Shown here: one piece after another, positions 36,408 through 49,022 of the stretch
Layout: each line of letters opens with the position of its first letter
Position numbering within the stretch: position 1 is the stretch's first letter
DNA from: Botryosphaeria dothidea
Taxonomy: Eukaryota > Ascomycota > Dothideomycetes > Botryosphaeriales > Botryosphaeriaceae
DNA: 64,000 nt
Reading direction: 5' to 3'
Assembly (NCBI GenBank): GCA_011503125.2
Contig: WWBZ02000062.1
Location: forward strand, 1,302,001 to 1,366,000
Position numbers and translations under genes: made by a program
Notes under the pieces: generated by a model
Told to the model about the DNA's origin: nothing
Databases searched by the model: none
What the model saw: only the letters and a program-made list of their open reading frames with translations

Positions 36408-39400
36408 AGAAAATATAACCATACTAAAAAATCGACCCTAAGCTACGGCGCCGGGAGAGAGCCCTAGGGACTATCCTAGGCTTCGCGAGTTCTAAAATAG
36501 TACTTAAGACAACTATAGCCGCGAAGTAGTTAATATAGAGAATATAGGAAGAGGCGAACAGCCTCCCCTAGTAACTACCTCTACCTAGCCCTAATACACC
36601 CCTAAGAAACCGCAGAGCACCTAGTACAGCGTAGAATACGTTAAGAGAGCCTTAAAAATAGTAGATACCCTCCTCTAAGCCCTATAAACATCCGCTAGCC
36701 TCCCTTTAGTCCTCTCCAGCCAGGTAAAAAATTTTCTCGATATTACCAAGACAATCTTCTAGGATTATATTACTATCTACTAGAAGGCAGCTACTAAGGA
36801 GCTAGGCCTTAAGGACATCCTTAAAGAGGTCTAATAGGTCTAAAAGATAGTTAACCGTATCTAGGCTACCTCTACACCTACACCTAACACTCGCAGCTAG
36901 GCATAAATTATAGCCCAAGCAGCCCCGAAGCCCTCTACCCCCCCAGCTACCACTAAACTTACCCTCTACTTCTTAGAGATAGTAAATAGATAAGAAATAG
37001 CTAAGCTCTTAAATAAGGTAATTATTAGAAAGATCTAGGCAGGAAAAAGCTAGGCGTGTAAGAAAGTACTTACTACTAAGAAGCTCCCTAGTAGAGACGT
37101 TAGGATCTTTATACCGGATAAAGTAACTAGAACAGCCCTTCTCTAGGACTAGGAATAGACTATAGGACTAGGAAAAGAAGTTAGGCCTAACTAGCAGCTA
37201 TACTTAGTGCTAGTATACAACGTCCCTCGAGAAGGAATCGATACTATAGACCCCTAAGCTATCTAAACCATCTAGGAGCAGAACCTATCTCTATACCTAG
37301 AACTACGTATTAGCAAGCTAGCCTAGCTAAAGAGGAAGCTCCTAGAGGGGAAAACTTACTCAGCCATTATCCTTAGTACTATAAACCCCGAAACCGCTAA
37401 CTAGATTATTAATAAGGGGCTTATTATTAACTTTGCTATCTATATAGCGCAGTACTATAATATAGCCTTTATAGTAACCTAGTGTTTTAAGTGCTAGGCC
37501 TACGGTTATATTACTAACCACTATAAAAAGGAGGAAAAGTATAGATAGTGCGGTAAGATATATAATACTAGGGACTACTCTAAGGAAAGCACGTAGTACG
37601 TAAACTACTCCTAAAGGCACACAGCCTAGAGCAACGTCTGCCTAACACGTAGAGCCTACTATGCTAAGGCCGCCTAGGCCCGCCTAGTAGCACTAGAAAG
37701 GCACCGGGAAGGACCCCTAATAACTAAGACACAGCTCTAAACTAACTAGCTAACGGTCGGACTAAGAAAGAGAATTAGAGAGGAGGAGCCGGTTAAGAGG
37801 GGACCAGGCAGGCTAAGAGACTTAAGCCGCCCCCCGCCTCCTAACCAAATAAGGTTTACTAGACTTAACAGCTCACAACACGCCTTAGAGGAGCCCGCGG
37901 GAACTCCCTCCTTATAGCCCACACCACTAGCCCCCTCGTAGCCGGACCTAGAGATAGAAGGAAGTTAATGTTAGACATAGGCTCTCTCTCTATCGTATAG
38001 TATAACGTCCATAAGAGTAAGGATAAGGTAATACTCCCGCTCTTTAAGGAAGTAGACCTAAAGATCTACTATATCCTAGCCATCTAGAAACCTTAGAGGA
38101 ACCCAAGGGTTAAGACAACAGCAAGATACCCTGCCTACCACACAGTTTTTCCCTAGGAGGGAGTAGCAAGAACCTACTTCTTTATAAGCAAGGCTATTAG
38201 CCCCGACTCCTGGTAAGCAACAGTCCATTCACCAGATCTCATTACACTATCCCTTATTACTAGGACACATACAATCCACATCCATAACTACTATAACCCC
38301 CCACCAGCCTCCTATACTAGTACGGCTCTAGAAACCTTAGCGCTTCTCCTAGAAGCCCTTAGAAAACTAGGGGAGCATATCCTACTAGGGGACTTTAACC
38401 TTTACCATCCTACCTAGGAAGGTATTACCTCCCCTACACACTATACTCTTATAGACGACCTTATTAAAATAGCTACGATAGCTAGCCTTAACCTAGCCCT
38501 TCTAAGAGGTACTATTACTAGGAGAGAGGGTAGTAGCGAGAGTACCCTAGACCTTATCTTTACTACACGGTGGCTAGAGAAGAGGATTCTTAGCTATAGA
38601 GTTAGTTAGGAGCTCGAATCCTCCTTAGACCACCTACCTATCCTCACCATGCTTAATATCTCCCCTACCCCTATAGAACCACGTCCTCTAAGGCCCTAGT
38701 AGAAAAAAGCAGACTAGAATAGAACTAATTAGGTGCTCTAAACAAAGCTCGAATACCTTAGAGTAGCCCCTCTTAATACGAAAGCAGACCTAGACTACTT
38801 TACAGAACTACTCTAGGAGGTTATCTAAAGAATAATCCAGGAAACCATCCTAGTGGCGAGACCCTCGCCCTAGGCCTCTATATAATAGACAAAGGAGTGT
38901 TCGGACCTAGTGCACCAGGCGAGAGCAGCTAGAAGAAAATAGATAGCCATAGGGAGGGAGGAGGACTAGGTAGTATACTAAACTATTGCTAATAGCAAGA
39001 AGAGGTAGATTAGAAGGGATAGAACAAAAGTATAGCGTAGAACAGTAGCTGAGATTACCTTAGACCCATCTGCACTCTAGAAGCTCTCAAAGTAGGCAAG
39101 AACAAGAGCACTAGAGCCTCCAGCCCCACCTTAGTTCCTACCCCTCTAGGGAGTAGATAGACAACTACGCTACGACAATCCGGCCAAGGCAGAAATCCTT
39201 ACCAACTAGTTCTTCCCCCCTCCTAGGGCTACCGACCTCTTAGATCTAGATGGGTGTATATACCTAGAGCCAGTAGAGATCCCTTAAGACCTTACTAAAG
39301 AGCAGGTCCTCCATACTATTAAGAAGCTCCCCCTAGATAAGGTACCAGGCCTAGATAAGATTATTAATAGGTTCCTAAAGCAGTGCGCTCAGACACTAAG

Positions 39401-41540
39401 CGGACCACTTACTAGGCTCTTCTAGGGATGCCTCGTACTTGCATACCACCCTAGGTAGTTTAAAAGCTCTATTACCGTAGTCCTAAGGAAACCACAGAGG
39501 GATAACTATACTAAAGCCAAATTATTTAGGCCGATTACCCTACTTAATACGCTAGAAAAGCTACTTAAGAGGATTATAGCAGATAGAATCTCCTAGGCTA
39601 CTAAAGTATACGGCCTACTCCCTAATATATAGATAGGAGCTAGGAGAAATAGGTCCGCAGTAGCAGCTCTCGACCTACTTACAGAACAGATCCATACTAT
39701 CTAGGCACAAGATCTAGGGCTGGTAGCTTTAGTCCTTAGCCTAGATATCTCGGGAGCATATAACTACGTATCTTATAGAAGGCTTCTCTATAATATAAGG
39801 ATGGCAAAACTCCTAGAATGGGTAGAAAGATTCACTCGATCCTTTCTATAGGACCGTACCACTCAGCTATCCTTCGGAGACTTTACTAGTCTACTAATCT
39901 AGACCTCAACCGGGATTCTCTAGGGATCCTTACTATCTCCGATCCTCTACCTATTCTTTACCTCTAACCTACTTACATAGCTACGTAGAGGTAATACCTT
40001 CCTCCTTAGATTCGTCGATAATACTAATATTCTAACCTTTAGTAGATCTATAGAATAAAACTATAGAACACTAGAGGGCGTATATTAAATTTACGAGCGC
40101 TAGGCAGCTACCTACGGGTTAGCTTTCTCGCCTAATAAGTATTACCTTATTTATTTTATAAGAAAACTAAGAAGATTTAATATGGTAGTAGAGATCCGTA
40201 TCCCTAGATTTACTAGATACCTAGAGCCTATAATTAAGATTCTAGGAGTCTACGTAGACAACAAGCTTAGATAGGGACCCTATATTAGGGAAATAGGAGC
40301 TAAGGTAATTAAATAGTATATATCTCTCTCTAGACTCGTAGCATCCACCTAGGGAGCTTTATTTACTAAAGCCCGCTATATCTATATAGCTATAGTAAGA
40401 CTAGTTATAACCTACGGCTATAGGGTATAGCACGTCCTAGAGGAAACCCTAGGGTGGAGAAAGACAGCCACCCAGCCACTATAGAAGATCTAAAACCAGT
40501 GCCTACGCACCATCTTAGGGGCATACAAGTCAACCAGCATATAAACTTTAGAGCACGAGACGGGGATTTTCCCACTCTTACTCTACCTAGACGAACTAGC
40601 GCTAGCCTAGACTATTAGATCTAGGGATAGCCTAGTAGTAATAGTGGTAGAGGATACTTGCTAGAGCATTAAAGAGATAGCCCGGGCTATACTAGGCACT
40701 AGAGGCACAGCCGGCCCAGCTAGAAGAACTCTACTTAGAGAAAGAGCAACAGCCCTCCTTAACTACTACTCTCCTACCTACTAGAGTCTTCCGGAGCGAA
40801 TAAGACTACGTATAGTATATAGAAATAAGTAGAAGAAGAGATAGACAAAGTTTACTAGCCAAGGAAGGCAAGATAAGCTAGTAGCCCAAAGCACATAGTA
40901 GAACCTAAAGATTCGATAAATTTATAGCGAACTATCTAAGCTATAGAGCACACTCGCCACTCTACTACGTACTAAGTATATTAGACTAGAGGACTTCCTC
41001 TCTAGGCGTAAGGTACTAGGATACTCTAGCCCTGCCTATCTATACGGCTAGTATAGATAAACCCTAAAGCACATCCTCCTCTTCTACCCCCACTTCTAAC
41101 AGGGTAGGGCATAGATGCTCTAAAGGGTAGGGACTACGGACTACTATTTCCTTCTCTTAACGAAGAAGGGAATTAAAGCAGTAATAGACTAGTTCTTACG
41201 CCTAGGGCTGCTTAAGTAATTTAGCCTAGCAAGGAAACTAATCTAGAAGGATAACTAGGAAGAGGAACTAGAAGGACTACTAGGACTACTAGGATCCGGA
41301 TAACTACGAGGATAAGGACTAAAGGAATAGGTCTAGTAGGTAAATATAGGGCTGCTATAGCAGCCGCTACTAGTAAGAAGGAAAAATAAGAACTAGTATA
41401 GGATAGCATGCCTAGAGAGAGAGGAGGGGTTTTTACTAGGCGAAAAGGTTTTCCCCCTCGTGTAAAATAACTATAGATAGCTAGCCCCGTATAGACCCGT
41501 AAGGGAGCTATATCGGGAAGAAATAAATTTATCTATCTAT
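36408..41540 (+). mobile_element. LINE family B, full length with TSD
   Basis: A target duplication ctatatttttctagaaaa (36390-36407) / ctatatttttctagagaa (41541-41558), 17 of 18 identical, defines the insertion into Gypsy D. Domains: ORF1 zinc knuckles (about 37480-37600, CFKC....GY..N-Y then CGK), endonuclease (LLGDFNL near 38390), RT motif A (LSLDISGAYNYVSYRRL, 39735-39785), motif B (LLSPILYLFF, near 39930), FVDNTNIL near 40010 in place of FVDD, and a C-terminal CxCG-H-C-type region (41030-41100). RIP is moderate, with islands of surviving CA/TG at 37450-39500. Not functional. Confidence 0.88.
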
Positions 41541-41558
41541 CTATATTTTTCTAGAGAA

Positions 41559-41772
41559 TAAATTCTCTATAGGCTTAAGGTTCGAAACCGTAGTTAACGT
41601 AGAACGGCGTTTCTTAGGTTATTTCTACGATTATACTATTATATATAAATTAGGCTAGAGGTAGAAATTCTATCTAGTCGTTTTATTAGTAGTTTACGTA
41701 ACTTTATAGATATTCTTCTAAGGTCTAATTAAGCCGTTTCGTTTATTCGTCCGTTTAAGGGTAGTAGGCGGT
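41559..41772 (-). pseudogene. Ty3/Gypsy family D, integrase core end
   Basis: The minus strand reads LPLNGRINET, LDLRRISIKLRKLL, R-DRIS, YNR, LR-AVLR-LRFRT. This resembles the conserved integrase stretch HPQTDGQTERxNQxLEQYLR...DW...LPLAxFAYN...PF.ANYGF after RIP. It is cut off at 41772 by a LINE B tail. Confidence 0.65.
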
Positions 41773-41973
41773 AGATAGATAGATAAATTTATTTCTTCCC
41801 GATATAGCTCCCTTACGGGTCTATACGGGGCTAGCTATCTATAGTTATTTTACACGAGAGAGAAAATCTTTTCGCCTAGTAAAAACTCCTCCTCTCTCTC
41901 TAGGTATACTATTCTATACTAGTTCTTATTTTTTCTTCTTACTAGTAGCGGCTACTATAGTAGCCCTAGAAGA
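41773..41973 (-). mobile_element. LINE family B, 3'-end fragment (about 200 bp)
   Basis: Starts with (taga)n and covers the 3' UTR region through gcggctactatagtagccct, where a plus-strand LINE B begins. The same minus-strand LINE appears to resume at 47119, but ~155 bp further along, so the inserted copy lies at a small deletion. Confidence 0.75.
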
Positions 41974-44900
41974 AAAAATATAACTATACTAAAAAATCGA
42001 CTCTAAGCTACGGCGCCGGGAGAGGGTCCTAAGAACTCTTCTAGGCTTCGCGAGTTCTAAAATAGTACTTAAAATAACTATAGCCGCGAAGTAGTTAATA
42101 TAGAGGATATAGGAAGAGGCGAATAGCCTCCCCTAGTAACTACCTCTATCTAGCCCTAATATACCCCTAAGAAACCGTAGAGTACCTAGTATAGCGTAGA
42201 ATACGTTAAGAGAGCCTTAAAAATAGTAGATACCCTCCTCTAAGCCCTATAAACATCCGCTAGCCTTTCTTTAGTCCTCTCTAGCTAGGTAAAAAATTTT
42301 CTCGATATTACTAAGATAATCTTCTAGAATTATATTACTATCTACTAGGAGGCAGCTACTAAGGAGCTAGGCCTTAAGAATATTCTTAAAGAGGTCTAAT
42401 AGGTCTAAAAGATAGTTAACCGTATCTAGGCTATCTCTATATCTATACCTAATACTCGTAGCTAGGTATAAATTATAGCCTAAGCAGCTCCGAAGCCTCC
42501 TACCCCCCTAGCTACTACTAAACTTACTCTCTAATTTTTAGAGATAGTAAATAGATAAGAAATAGCTAAGCTCTTAAATAAGGTAATTATTAGAAAGATC
42601 TAGGTAGGAAAAAGCTAAGCGTGTAAGAAAGTACTTACTACTAAGAAGCTCCCTAGTAGAGATATTAGAATCTTTATACCGGATAAAGTAACTAGAATAG
42701 CCCTTCTCTAGGACTAGAAATAGACTATAGAACTAGAAAAAGAAGTTAGGCCTAACTAGCAGCTATACTTAGTACTAGTATATAATATCCCTCGAGAAGA
42801 AATCGATACTATAAACTCCTAAGCTATCTAAACTATCTAGGAGTAGAACCTATCTCTATATCTAGAACTACGTATTAGTAAGCTAGCCTAGCTAAAGAGG
42901 AAGCTCCTAGAGGAGAAAACTTACTCGGCTATTATCCTTAGTACTATAAACCCTAAAACCGCTAACTAGATTATTAATAAGAGGCTTATTATTAACTTTA
43001 CTATCTATATAGCGTAGTACTATAACGTAGCCTTTATAGTAACCTAGTATTTTAAGTACTAGGCCTACGGATATATTACTAACTATTATAAAAAGAAGAA
43101 AAAGTACGGATAGTATAGTAAGATATATAATACTAGGAACTACCCTAAGGAAAGTATATAGTACGTAAACTACTCTTAAAGGTATATAGTCTAGAGTAAC
43201 TCCTACCTAGTACGTAGAGCCTACTATATTAAGGCCGCCTAGGCCCGTCTAGTAGTACTAGAAAGGCACCGGGAAGGACCCCTAATAACTAAAATATAGC
43301 CTTAAACTAACTAGTTAACCGTTAGACTAAGAAAGAGAATTAGAAAGGAGGAGCCGGTTAAGAGGAGACTAGGTAGGCCAAGAGACTTAAGCCGCCCCCC
43401 GCCTCCTAACTAAATAAGGTTTACTAGACTTAATAGCTTATAACACGCCTTAGAGGAGCCCGCGGGAACTCCCTCCTTATAGCCTACACTATTAGCCCCC
43501 TCGTAGCCGGACCTAGAGATAGAAGGAAGTTAATATTAGATATAGACTCTCTCTCTATTATATAGTATAACGTCTATAAGAGTAAGAATAGAGTAATACT
43601 CCCGCTCTTTAAGAAAGTAGACCTAAAGATCTACTATATTCTAGCTATCTAGAAACCTTAGAGAAACCCGAGGATTAAGATAATAGTAAGATATTCTACC
43701 TACTATATTTTTTCCTTAGAAGAAAGTAGTAAGAATCTACTTCTTTATAAGTAAGGCTATTAGCCCCGACTTCTAGTAAGTAATAGTTTATTTACTAGAT
43801 CTTATTATACTATCCCTTATTACTAGGATATATATAATCTATATCTATAACTACTATAATCTCTCGCTAGCCTCTTATACTAGTATAGCGCTAGAAACCC
43901 TATCTCTTCTACCGGAAGTTCTTAGAAAACTAGGAGAGTATATTCTCCTAGGGGACTTTAACCTCTACTATCCTATCTAGGAAGGTATAACCTCCCTAAT
44001 ATACTATATCCTAGCGGATAATCTAATTAAGATAGCTACCGTAGCTAATCTTAATCTAGCCCTTCTAAGAAGTACTATTACTAAACGAGATAGTAGTAGC
44101 GAGAGTACTCTAGACCTTATCTTTATATTACGGTAGCTAGAGAAGAGAATTCTTAGCTATAGAGTTAGCTAGAAGCTCGAATTATTCTCTAACCACCTAC
44201 CTATCCTTACTATACTTAATTTTTCTCCTACCCCCGTAGAACTACGCCCCCTAAGGCCCTAGTAGAAGAAAGTAGACTAGAAGAGAACTAATAATATACT
44301 CTAATTAAAGCTCGAACACCTTAAAGCAGCCCCTCTTAATACTAAAGCAGACCTAGATTACTTTACTATACTACTCTAGAAGGCTATCTAAAGAATAATC
44401 TAGGAGACTATTCTAGTAGCGAGACCCTCGCCCTAGGCCTCTATATAATAGATAAAGAAGTATTCGAACTTAGTATACTAGGCTAGAGTAGCTAGAAGGA
44501 AGTAGACGGCTATAGGAAGGAAGGAGGACTAGGTAGTATACTAAACTATTGCTAATAGTAAGAAGAGGTAGATTAGAAGAGATAGAATAAAAGTATAGCG
44601 TAGAATAGTAGCTAAGATTACTTCGGACCTATCTATACTCTAGAAGCTCTTAAAGTAGACAAGAATAAGGGCACTAGAACCTCTAGCCCTATCTTAGTTT
44701 CTACCCCTCTAGGAAGTAGATAAATAACTATATTACGATAACTAGTCTAAGGTAGAAATCCTTACTAACTAGTTCTTCCTACCTCCTAGAACTACCGACC
44801 TCTTAGATCTAGATAGGTATATATACCTAGTACTAGTAGAGATTCCCTAAGACCTTACTAAAGAGTAGATCCTCTATACTATTAAGAAGCTTCCCCTAGA

Positions 44901-47118
44901 TAAGATACTAGGCCTAGATAAGATTACTAATAGGTTTCTAAAGTAATACGCTAAGACACTAAGGAGACCCCTTACTAGGCTCTTCTAGGGATATCTTGTA
45001 CTTAGATACTACCCTAGGTAGTTTAAAAGCTCTATTACCGTAGTTCTTAGGAAACTATAGAGGGACGACTATACTAAAGCTAAGTTATTTAGGCCGATTA
45101 CTTTACTTAATACGCTAGGGAAGCTACTTAAGAGGATTATAGTAGATAGAATCTCCTAGGCTACTAAAGTATACGGCCTACTCCCTAATATATAGATAGG
45201 AGCTAGGAGAAATAGATCCGTAGTAGCAGCTCTTAACCTACTTATAGAATAGATCTATACTATCTAGGTATAAGACCTAGGGCTAGTAGCTTTAGTCCTT
45301 AGCCTAGATATCTTAGGAGTATATAACTACGTATCTTATAGAAGGCTTCTCTATAATATAAGGATAGTAAAACTCCTAGAATAGGTAGAAAGATTTACCC
45401 GATTCTTTCTATAGGACCGTACCACTTAGCTATCCTTCGGAGACTTTACTAGTCTACTAATCTAGACCTTAACCGGGATTTCCTAGGGATCCTTACTATC
45501 GCCGATACTCTACCTATTCTTTACTTCTAACCTACTTATATAGCTACGTAGGGGCAATACCTTCCCCCTTAGATTCGTCGATAATACTAATATCCTAACC
45601 TTTAGTAGATCTATAGAATAGAACTATAGGACACTAGAGGGAGTATATTAAATTTACGAGTACTAGGCAGCTACCTACGGGTTAGCTTTCTCGCCCGATA
45701 AGTATTATCTTACTTATTTTATAAGAAAACTAAGAAGATTTAATATAGCAGCAGAGATCCGTATCCCTAGATTTGCTAGATACCTAGAGCCGACAATTAA
45801 GATTCTAGGAGTCTACGTAGATAATAAGCTTAGATAGGAACCCTATATTAGGGAAATAGGAGCTAAGGTAATTAAATAGTGTATATCTCTCTCTAGACTC
45901 GTAGCGTCTACCTAGGGAGCTTTATTTACTAAAGCCCGCTATATCTATACGGCCGTGGTAAGGCTAGTCCTTACCTACGGCTATGGGGTATAGTATACCC
46001 TAGAGGGAATCCTAGGATGGAGGAAAACAGCCATCTAGCTACTAAAGAAGATCTAAAACCAGTGCCTACGCACTATCTTAGGGGCGTATAAGTTAACTAG
46101 TATATAAACCTTAGAGTATAAGACAGGGATTCCCCCACTCTTACTATACCTAGACGAACTAGCACTAGCCTAGGCTATTAGAGCTAGGGATAGCCTAGTC
46201 GCGGTAGTAGTAGAGGAAACTTGCTAGAGTATTAAATAGATAGCTCGGGCTACTCTAAGTACTAGAGGCGCCGCTGGCCCTGCTAGAAGAACCCTGCTTA
46301 GAAAAAAGGCAAACTCACTTCTTAACTACTGCCCCTCTACCTACTAGAGTCTCCCGGAGCGAACGAAGCTACGTATAGCTTATAGGAATAAGTAGAAGGA
46401 GAGATGGATAAAGTCTACTAGCTAGGGAAGACAAGATAAGCTAGTAGCCTAAAGCATATAGTGGAACCCAAAAATTAGACAAATCTACAGCGAACTATCT
46501 AAGCCATAGAGCACACTCGCCACCCTACTACGTATAGAGTATATTAGACTAGAGGACTTCCTCTTAAGGCGCAAGGTACCAGGGCACCCTAGTCCTGCCT
46601 GTCCATGCGGCTAGCATAGACAAACCCCAAAGCATATCCTCCTCTTCTGCCCCCACTTCCAACAGGGCAGGGCACAGATGCTCTAAAGGGCAGGGACTAC
46701 GGACTACTACTCCCTCCTCTCAACAAAGAAGGGGATCAAAGCAGTAATAGACTAGTTCTTACGCCTAGGGCTGCTCAAGCAATTCAGCCTGGCAAGGGAA
46801 CTAATACAGGAAGACAACCAGGAAGAGGAACTAGGAGGACAACCAGGACCACCAGGACTACTAGGACCCGGACAACTACGAGGATAAGGACTAAAGAGAT
46901 AGGTCTAGTAGGTGAATGTAGGGCTGCTACAGCAGCCGCTACTGGTAAGAAGGAAAAATAAGAACTAGTATAGGATAGCATGCCCAGAGAGAGAGAAGGG
47001 GTTTTTGCCAGGCGAAAAGGTTTTCCCCCTCGTGTAAAATAACTACAGATAGCCAGCCCCGCATGGACCCGTAAGGGAACTATATCGGGAAGAAATAAAT
47101 TTATCTATCTATCTATCT
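41974..47118 (+). mobile_element. LINE family B, full length, with lightly RIPped 3' end
   Basis: Same domain order as the other full copies: ORF1 knuckles near 43050-43160, endonuclease LLGDFNL near 43945, RT motif A near 45300, FVDNTNIL near 45575, and a C-terminal zinc region near 46600-46650 reading PACPCG-H-QTPKH-LLFCPHF. The first ~4 kb is saturated with TA replacing CA/TG, while 46260-47060 still has many CA/TG, so RIP is uneven within one copy. The tail runs into minus-strand LINE B. Confidence 0.85.
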
Positions 47119-47371
47119 AAATTACTTAAGTAGCTCTAGATATAAAAATTAGTTTATTACTACTTTAGCTCTTTTTTTTATTAAAAAAAGAAAAAAGTAG
47201 TCTATAGTCTCTATTTTTTAAAGTATTTATATTTTACTCTATTAGAAATAAAAATAGAAGAGAAGAATATACTTTAGAGTTTATTCATACTAGCCGTATA
47301 GATAGATAGAACTAGAATATTCTAGTATTTTACGTCTAAAAAGAAAGTTCTCTAGTTTAATATACTTTATA
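47119..47371 (-). mobile_element. LINE family B fragment at the repeat/gene-island boundary
   Basis: Matches the 3' part of LINE B in reverse (compare 17405-17655), heavily RIPped. It ends at taatatactttata, after which non-RIPped sequence with normal CA/TG starts at about 47372. No TSD with 41760-41772 is visible, so the junction reflects deletion or rearrangement. Confidence 0.75.
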
Positions 47372-47800
47372 ACCCCTTCACCGCTGTTTTTCACCGCTGT
47401 CCTCGGCAGATCGGGGAGCTGATTGAGCTCGGCCTCCTTGCTACGGCGTCAATCACACCCGCCAGCGCTCGCCGTTTGTCACTTTTGTCTCGTTTCTCTC
47501 CCAAAAAAAATAAAAAAAACTCAACTCTCCATCGAATTCAGGTACCTCAAGTGCTTTCGTATTGTCTAATTATAGAGTTTGTTTTGTCTTCGTACCAGAA
47601 TCCCGATTTTGTATTCTTTCATTTCTCTATCTATTACTATCGTTCTTGTGAGCCGATGCAGCGCCGCAGAGCCGAGGCTGTCCGCTCGGAGGTATCGGCT
47701 CTCAGCTGCTCGGGCCGCGGAGATTCTTACGCGCGGCACGCGGTTTCCTTTAGTTCAAGAACCTTAGGTGCTATGCAGTCGAATAAAAGCCTCTTGCGGT
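47372..47800. other. Non-RIPped intergenic sequence, no gene recognised
   Basis: Ordinary base composition with a direct repeat ttcaccgctg at the left edge. Open frames exist (for example one of 126 codons, 47476-47856), but that one runs into the MITE, shows no domain and has unremarkable codon use, so I do not call it. Confidence 0.5.
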
Positions 47801-47923
47801 CAGGGTGGTCAACAATCAAACAGAAAAATAAATATTTAGTAAATATTTGCTTATAGACCAATCGGAGGAGTCGATAAGTGAAGATTTGCCAAATTTTTGT
47901 TTGTTTGATTTTGACCACCCCTG
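47801..47923. mobile_element. hAT-type MITE (123 bp)
   Basis: Imperfect terminal inverted repeats cagg-gtggtcaa...atcaaac and its complement ending gaccacccctg enclose 123 bp. The flanking 8-bp duplication is cttgcggt (47793-47800) / cttgcggg (47924-47931), 7 of 8 identical. CAGGG-type ends with an 8-bp TSD are characteristic of hAT transposons. It holds no transposase, so it is non-autonomous. It is not RIPped, in line with its short length. Confidence 0.8.
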
Positions 47924-47931
47924 CTTGCGGG

Positions 47932-48236
47932 TAGCTGCGTCTGTAATTATACCGTCATCTTCAGCGAGATAGGTTATGACGACGCCCCTGATTTTTTGCG
48001 TCCTTTTTTGTTCGCTACATCTGCTCTACGGCGTAGAGGGAAGAGCTCAGCGGCCTCTGGACCGTTGTTGGCTGGCGACCTTGGAGGCCTCTGTCTGTAA
48101 ATCTAAGTCAAGCTGATCGTGTGCTGTATAGCGGTCTTCCACGATTTGACTTTGAATTAGAACCTCGGACTGCCGTCATCTGGCCCCTGTAACACCAGAG
48201 AGAGCTAGAAAAACTCGCTAGTATTAACGAGCTAGA
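47932..48236. other. Intergenic, nothing recognised
   Basis: Normal composition; no coding or RNA signal was found. Confidence 0.5.
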
Positions 48237-48740
48237 TTCCTAGAATAGTAGGTTAATACCTAGTACCGTGCGTGTGATCATGTCGAGCTTATCAACGAGG
48301 GAAGAATTAATCATGGAGATCTTATCGTTAATAAGAATTTTGACTTCTATCCAACGCCTTATCCTAAACTTTAAATCTCTGAAGATGTCTATGATAAACT
48401 TTGTGGTAGGCGCTTTACCTAGACCGATCCCAGCAAAGCAATAAGGCGTTGTGCCGCTGACGCTGTACGCTGCAAGGCCCGTAGAGGCAGTAACAGCAAT
48501 ACGGCGGTGGCTATCCTTAAGGTACTTGATCGTCGGGCCTTTGATGATCTTCCTCAGAAGCAGTAATCTGCCAGTGCCTGTGGGGCCCCTAAAGAAGACG
48601 CCTTTTCCCCGGGTTAGCACAAGATCGAGCACGATATGCTGCTCTTCGCTCAGTCCATCCCCTAGGCACGATGAGGGCTTCGCCTGGCGTCCGTATATTT
48701 CTGTGGCTTCGCCCGGAATGATATCAATGGTGACGTCTTA
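48237..48740 (-). pseudogene. PIF1-like DNA helicase fragment, decayed
   Basis: The frame upstream of the first Met reads LSEEQHIVLDLVL-RGKGVFF, then a Walker A region GPTGTGRLLLLRKI (family GxAGTGKS; the essential Lys is replaced by Arg), VTASTGLAAYSVSGTTPYCFAGIGLG (family TASTGxAA...G.T.H.FAGIG), and a Walker B region ILINDKISMI (family IIDEISM; Asp and Glu lost). It stops after LDMITRTVLG. Only the N-terminal third of a helicase is present. Both nucleotide-binding motifs are broken, so it is a pseudogene; it may derive from a PIF1 gene or a Helitron. No RIP bias. Confidence 0.8.
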
Positions 48741-48741
48741 A

Positions 48742-49020
48742 CGGAGGTAGAGTCACTGTAGGTCAATAGGAGATAGCGAACGGGCCCTAGCCGACCGGAA
48801 GAATTCCCGTGCGGCCGAGCGTATCGCCCTGTTGGCCGAGGTTAGCTTGTTGAAATTAGCGTTTGATAGGCTCGCAGTCATGAGATCGAAGACATGTCAA
48901 ACGCTGGACCTGACACGAACGTAGAGTTCAAGATTACTCATCAAGTCGTAAAGACAGCGATAGTTTTAGAGTATACGGCAGGTGCTACGTTAAAAGAGCA
49001 TGAGCCTATAAAAATTGCCT
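48742..49020. other. Intergenic, nothing recognised
   Basis: Normal composition between the helicase fragment and the RNase H pseudogene; no supported feature. Confidence 0.5.
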
Positions 49021-49022
49021 AG

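Noticed and set aside
37360..37620. 86-aa minus-strand ORF
   Set aside because: Antisense of the LINE B ORF1 zinc-knuckle region; RIP removes stops on the opposite strand unevenly.
47476..47856. 126-aa plus-strand ORF
   Set aside because: No recognisable domain, low-complexity start, and its end lies in the MITE; I cannot support it as a gene.
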